Source: Lentimicrobiaceae bacterium (GTDB lineage: Bacteria > Bacteroidota > Bacteroidia > Bacteroidales > P3). From it: a stretch of 64,000 bases of DNA. Of the stretch, positions 61,341-64,000 are shown piece by piece. A model generated the notes under the pieces. It worked only from the letters and a program-made list of their open reading frames with translations, did not search any database and was not told the origin of the DNA. The DNA is taken from positions 7,577-71,576 of the forward strand of contig JAFLTI010000006.1 of NCBI GenBank assembly GCA_022510485.1, given 5' to 3'. A program made the translations under genes and the position numbers. Every line of letters starts with the position of its first letter. Within the stretch, counting starts at the first letter, position 1.

Positions 61341-63422
61341 TTACCGCACAAAAGAAAACGTGAGCTGCTTGCGGTTCATATCTATTTCTGCAACCCGTAT
61401 GCGTACCGGCTGCCCCAATTTGTAGGTATGCCCCGTATGTATGCCCACTACGCGGTAGTTGTCTTCGTCTAATTCGTAACGGTCGTCGTTGAGCGAGCGG
61501 AGAGGCACCATACCCTCGCAATAATTTTCATCCAAGCAAACGTAAAGCCCCCACTTGCTCACACCCGAAATTACGCCCGAAAAAATCTGCCCCACCTTGT
61601 CTAAGAGAAATTCCGCCTGCTTGTATTTTACCGAAGCCCGTTCCGCTTCGGCGGCGCGTTTTTCCATATCCGAACTATGCTGGCAATATTCTTCGTATTC
61701 GTCTTGATCCACGCTTGAACCTCCTTGCAGGTAGCGTTCCAAAAGACGGTGAACCATCAGGTCGGGATAACGGCGTATGGGCGAGGTAAAGTGAGTGTAG
61801 AAAGGAAAAGCCAATCCGTAATGCCCGATGTTCTGTGTTGAATAGCAAGCCTTTGCCATAGTGCGGATAGCAATGCTTTCTATCATGTTCTGCTCCGCCT
61901 TTCCGCGTATGTCGTCTAAGAGGCTGTTAAACGATTTTACCAATCCGGAGCGGCTCTTGAGGTTCATTTTATAGCCCAATTTGCCCACAAAGAGAGACAA
62001 TGCCGATACTTTTTCGGGATTCGGCTCGTCGTGTATGCGGTAAACAAAAGTCTTCGCCGTGTTTTTGCCGCGAACCTTGCCCACACGCTCCGCCACATAG
62101 CGGTTTGCCAGCAACATAAATTCTTCCACAAGATGGTTGCTCTCTTTGCTCTCCTTAATGTAAACACCCAAGGGTTTTGCCGTTTCAGGGTCCAGCTTAA
62201 AGCGAACTTCTTGCGAATGAAAATTGATGGAACCGGTTTTGAAACGTTTGTCGCGCAAAATTTTAGAAAGTTTGAACATAGTGCAGACCGCCTCTATGTC
62301 TTGCTTGTTGCCTGTTTTTTTTGCTTTTGTTTTGGGCGTTTTGTCTTCGCTTTGCGCCAATCCGGCATCTTCGATAATGGATTGGGCTTCTTCGTAAGTA
62401 AAACGGCGGTTAGAATGGATAATGCCTTTTCCAATCCAGCAATCCAACACCTTTGCCTGTTCGTCTATTTCAAATACGGCACTAAAGCAAAAGCGGTCTT
62501 GGTCGGGATTGAGCGAGCAAAGGTCGTTGCAAAGACGCTCCGGCAGCATAGGTATGGTGCGGTCTACTAAATAAACCGAAGTACCCCGCTCGTAGGCTTC
62601 CCGGTCGATAGGCGTTCCCGGCTTTACAAAATGGCTAACATCGGCAATATGCACGCCTATTTCCACCTTTCCATCACCAAGGGGGCGATAGGAAAGGGCA
62701 TCGTCAAAGTCCTTGGCATCGGCAGGGTCTATGGTGCAGGTGTAAATAGAGCGAAAATCGCGGCGTTCCTTCAAGTCTTTCGGGCTTATTTCCCCGCTCA
62801 GTTTCTGAGCCTGCTTTAAGGCTTCCTTAGGATATTCGAGCGGAAAATCGAATTCCGCCAGAATACTCTGCATTTCTACATTGTTGTCGCCCGGTTCTCC
62901 TAACACTGCCGTAATTTCGCCTATGGGGCTGTTCAGATGAGGCGGCCAGCTTACGATACGGGCTACCGCTTTCTGCCCTTCTTTGGCACCGCGCAGGGAA
63001 TCGGGCGGTAGAATCACGCTTACCGGCATATTCTGACTGTCGGGAACCAAATAGGCGTATTTGCCCGAAAATTCTACGGTTCCCACAATATTCTGCTTGT
63101 TGCGTTTAAGCACCTCGGTAATTTGCCCCTCGATATGGCGCAGGTGGCTCCGCTGCGGAAAAATAAGCACCCTCACGTGGTCGCCGTGCAGCGCGTGCCC
63201 CAAGTTGTTGGGCATAATCAAAACATCTTCCAAGTCTTTGTTGTCGGGCAGAATGTATGCCTTGCCGGTCGATTTCATATCCACCGTTCCGGTAATATAA
63301 CTCCTCAGACTTTCGGGAATATGCCGGCGGCGGTTTTCGCGCTTTGCCCGCGCGCTTTGACGTTGCCTCGAACTTTGGCGTCTTGCTTCGCGCTCGCCCC
63401 TTTTACCTCTCTTCTTTTTCAT
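61341..63422 (-). CDS. rnr: Ribonuclease R
   Basis: A 693-residue 3'-5' exoribonuclease of the RNB family that degrades structured RNA. It has an Arg/Lys-rich N-terminus, cold-shock domains (about 50-190), the catalytic RNB domain with TIDPADAKDFDDALSY (the four Asp ligands) and SRFVKPG-like HIADVSHFVKPGTPID, HFTSPIRRYPDLMVHR, and a C-terminal S1 domain (FSGVISGVSKWGLYVCLDEN). The basic tail usual at the C-terminus of E. coli RNase R is absent, the basic segment being N-terminal instead. It starts one base after the pyrD stop, so both are probably in one transcript. Confidence 0.95.
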   Translation of the reverse strand: MKKKRGKRGEREARRQSSRQRQSARAKRENRRRHIPESLRSYITGTVDMKSTGKAYILPDNKDLEDVLIMPNNLGHALHGDHVRVLIFPQRSHLRHIEGQITEVLKRNKQNIVGTVEFSGKYAYLVPDSQNMPVSVILPPDSLRGAKEGQKAVARIVSWPPHLNSPIGEITAVLGEPGDNNVEMQSILAEFDFPLEYPKEALKQAQKLSGEISPKDLKERRDFRSIYTCTIDPADAKDFDDALSYRPLGDGKVEIGVHIADVSHFVKPGTPIDREAYERGTSVYLVDRTIPMLPERLCNDLCSLNPDQDRFCFSAVFEIDEQAKVLDCWIGKGIIHSNRRFTYEEAQSIIEDAGLAQSEDKTPKTKAKKTGNKQDIEAVCTMFKLSKILRDKRFKTGSINFHSQEVRFKLDPETAKPLGVYIKESKESNHLVEEFMLLANRYVAERVGKVRGKNTAKTFVYRIHDEPNPEKVSALSLFVGKLGYKMNLKSRSGLVKSFNSLLDDIRGKAEQNMIESIAIRTMAKACYSTQNIGHYGLAFPFYTHFTSPIRRYPDLMVHRLLERYLQGGSSVDQDEYEEYCQHSSDMEKRAAEAERASVKYKQAEFLLDKVGQIFSGVISGVSKWGLYVCLDENYCEGMVPLRSLNDDRYELDEDNYRVVGIHTGHTYKLGQPVRIRVAEIDMNRKQLTFSFVR

Positions 63423-63423
63423 G

Positions 63424-64000
63424 TTAAATAATGCCGATAATATCTTGAATACGGGCTATGTTGTTGCGTTTGCCGTAGGCGTTCAGTCCTTGGGCAATTT
63501 CTTGGGTAACGGCAGGATTTACAAAATTTGCCGTGCCTATTTCCACCGCGCTCGCACCCGCCATCAAAAATTCCAAGGCATCGTTGGTGTTACAGATGCC
63601 GCCAATGCCGATAACGGGAATCTTTACCCTCTTTGCCGCCTGCCATACCATACGCAGAGCCACGGGTTTTACGCAAGGACCCGACAATCCGCCGGTTATG
63701 GTGCTCAGCACAGGCTTGCGATGTTCCACATCTACCGCCATACCCAAGAGCGTATTGATGAGAGATACCGAATCCGCGCCCGCATCTGCCACCGCCTCCG
63801 CCATAGCGGCAATGTCGGTAACATTGGGCGAGAGCTTTACAATCATGCAGCGGCTAAAAGCCTTGCGCACGGCTTGGGTAACTTCTGCCGCCATAGCGGG
63901 AACCGTGCCAAAAGCCATACCTCCTTGCTTTACATTAGGGCAGGAAATATTTACCTCAATGGCATCCACTTCCGAAAAGGCATTTAATTTTTCCGCCACT
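63424..64000 (-). CDS. pyrD: Dihydroorotate dehydrogenase, C-terminal part
   Basis: Flavoenzyme that oxidises dihydroorotate to orotate in pyrimidine synthesis. The open frame continues past the end of the window; the track's start at 63999 is an internal GTG, so about the last 192 residues are seen. Motifs: VNISCPN, with the catalytic Cys loop of class 1 enzymes (CPNVKQGGMAFG), IVKLSPNVTD, SLINTLLGM, and the FMN phosphate site IPVIGIGGI and GTANF. These point to class 1B, which works with the PyrK electron-transfer subunit (not in the window). Confidence 0.93.
   Translation of the reverse strand, partial: VAEKLNAFSEVDAIEVNISCPNVKQGGMAFGTVPAMAAEVTQAVRKAFSRCMIVKLSPNVTDIAAMAEAVADAGADSVSLINTLLGMAVDVEHRKPVLSTITGGLSGPCVKPVALRMVWQAAKRVKIPVIGIGGICNTNDALEFLMAGASAVEIGTANFVNPAVTQEIAQGLNAYGKRNNIARIQDIIGII

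Overview
The window is a 64 kb piece of a Bacteroidota chromosome, most likely order Bacteroidales. Evidence: recurrent promoters of the Bacteroidota type (TTG, about 19 bases, TAnnTTTG); families largely confined to the phylum (DUF3078, DUF4159, GIN/DUF2807, OmpA/TPR lipoproteins); a secreted leucine-rich-repeat protein ending in a probable type IX secretion sorting domain; and an approximately 1100-residue SecA of the long Bacteroidota form. Species cannot be assigned from the sequence alone. Family names are given from recognition of sequence patterns; no database search was run.

Layout. 1-5.4 kb (+): 3' end of dnaE, trxA, a DUF58 protein and an OmpA/TPR lipoprotein. 5.4-14.4 kb (-): a frameshifted small barrel-like gene and a lipoprotein sharing a duplicated 45-bp start region, radC, then the overlapping chain nadB-purB-ABC exporter-rsgA-AI-2E permease. 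14.5-21.4 kb: tRNA-Lys, mutS2, a GT2 plus ArnT-like glycosyltransferase pair, rpe and a DUF3078 protein. 21.5-32.4 kb (-): an AT-rich island. 32.4-36.0 kb: tRNA-Leu(TAA), tRNA-Gly(GCC), pepD, a K+/H+ antiporter and tRNA-Leu(TAG). 36.0-43.2 kb (+): mnmD, rubrerythrin, an MFS sugar permease, a lipoprotein, tyrS, a fused rsmE-DUF4159 gene and a GIN-domain protein. 43.2-47.7 kb (-): secA and prfB, the latter with a programmed +1 frameshift. 47.8-61.3 kb (+): a MATE transporter, a KamB-like reactivase ATPase, the LRR/InlB-repeat protein, prs, rplY, and a TolC-MacA-MacB exporter joined to a LytS/LytR two-component system. 61.3-64 kb (-): rnr and the 3' part of pyrD.

The most notable content is the island. 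It carries a tightly coupled four-gene operon: a radical SAM protein, a large DrmE-like protein, a DrmA-type helicase and a DrmB-type DUF1998 protein. DrmA and DrmB are the core of the DISARM anti-phage system. Here no methyltransferase and no phospholipase-D protein (DrmC) is present, and the first position of the operon is taken by a radical SAM enzyme. I read it as a candidate DISARM variant. The island lies directly beyond the 3' end of a tRNA-Leu gene, and its tRNA-proximal edge holds wreckage of a mobile-element 'polyvalent protein' kinase gene, consistent with horizontal arrival.

The rest is mainly core metabolism: replication and repair (dnaE, mutS2, radC), translation (tyrS, prfB, rsmE, rsgA, rplY, mnmD, four tRNAs), nucleotide and NAD synthesis (purB, prs, pyrD, nadB), protein export (secA) and envelope functions.
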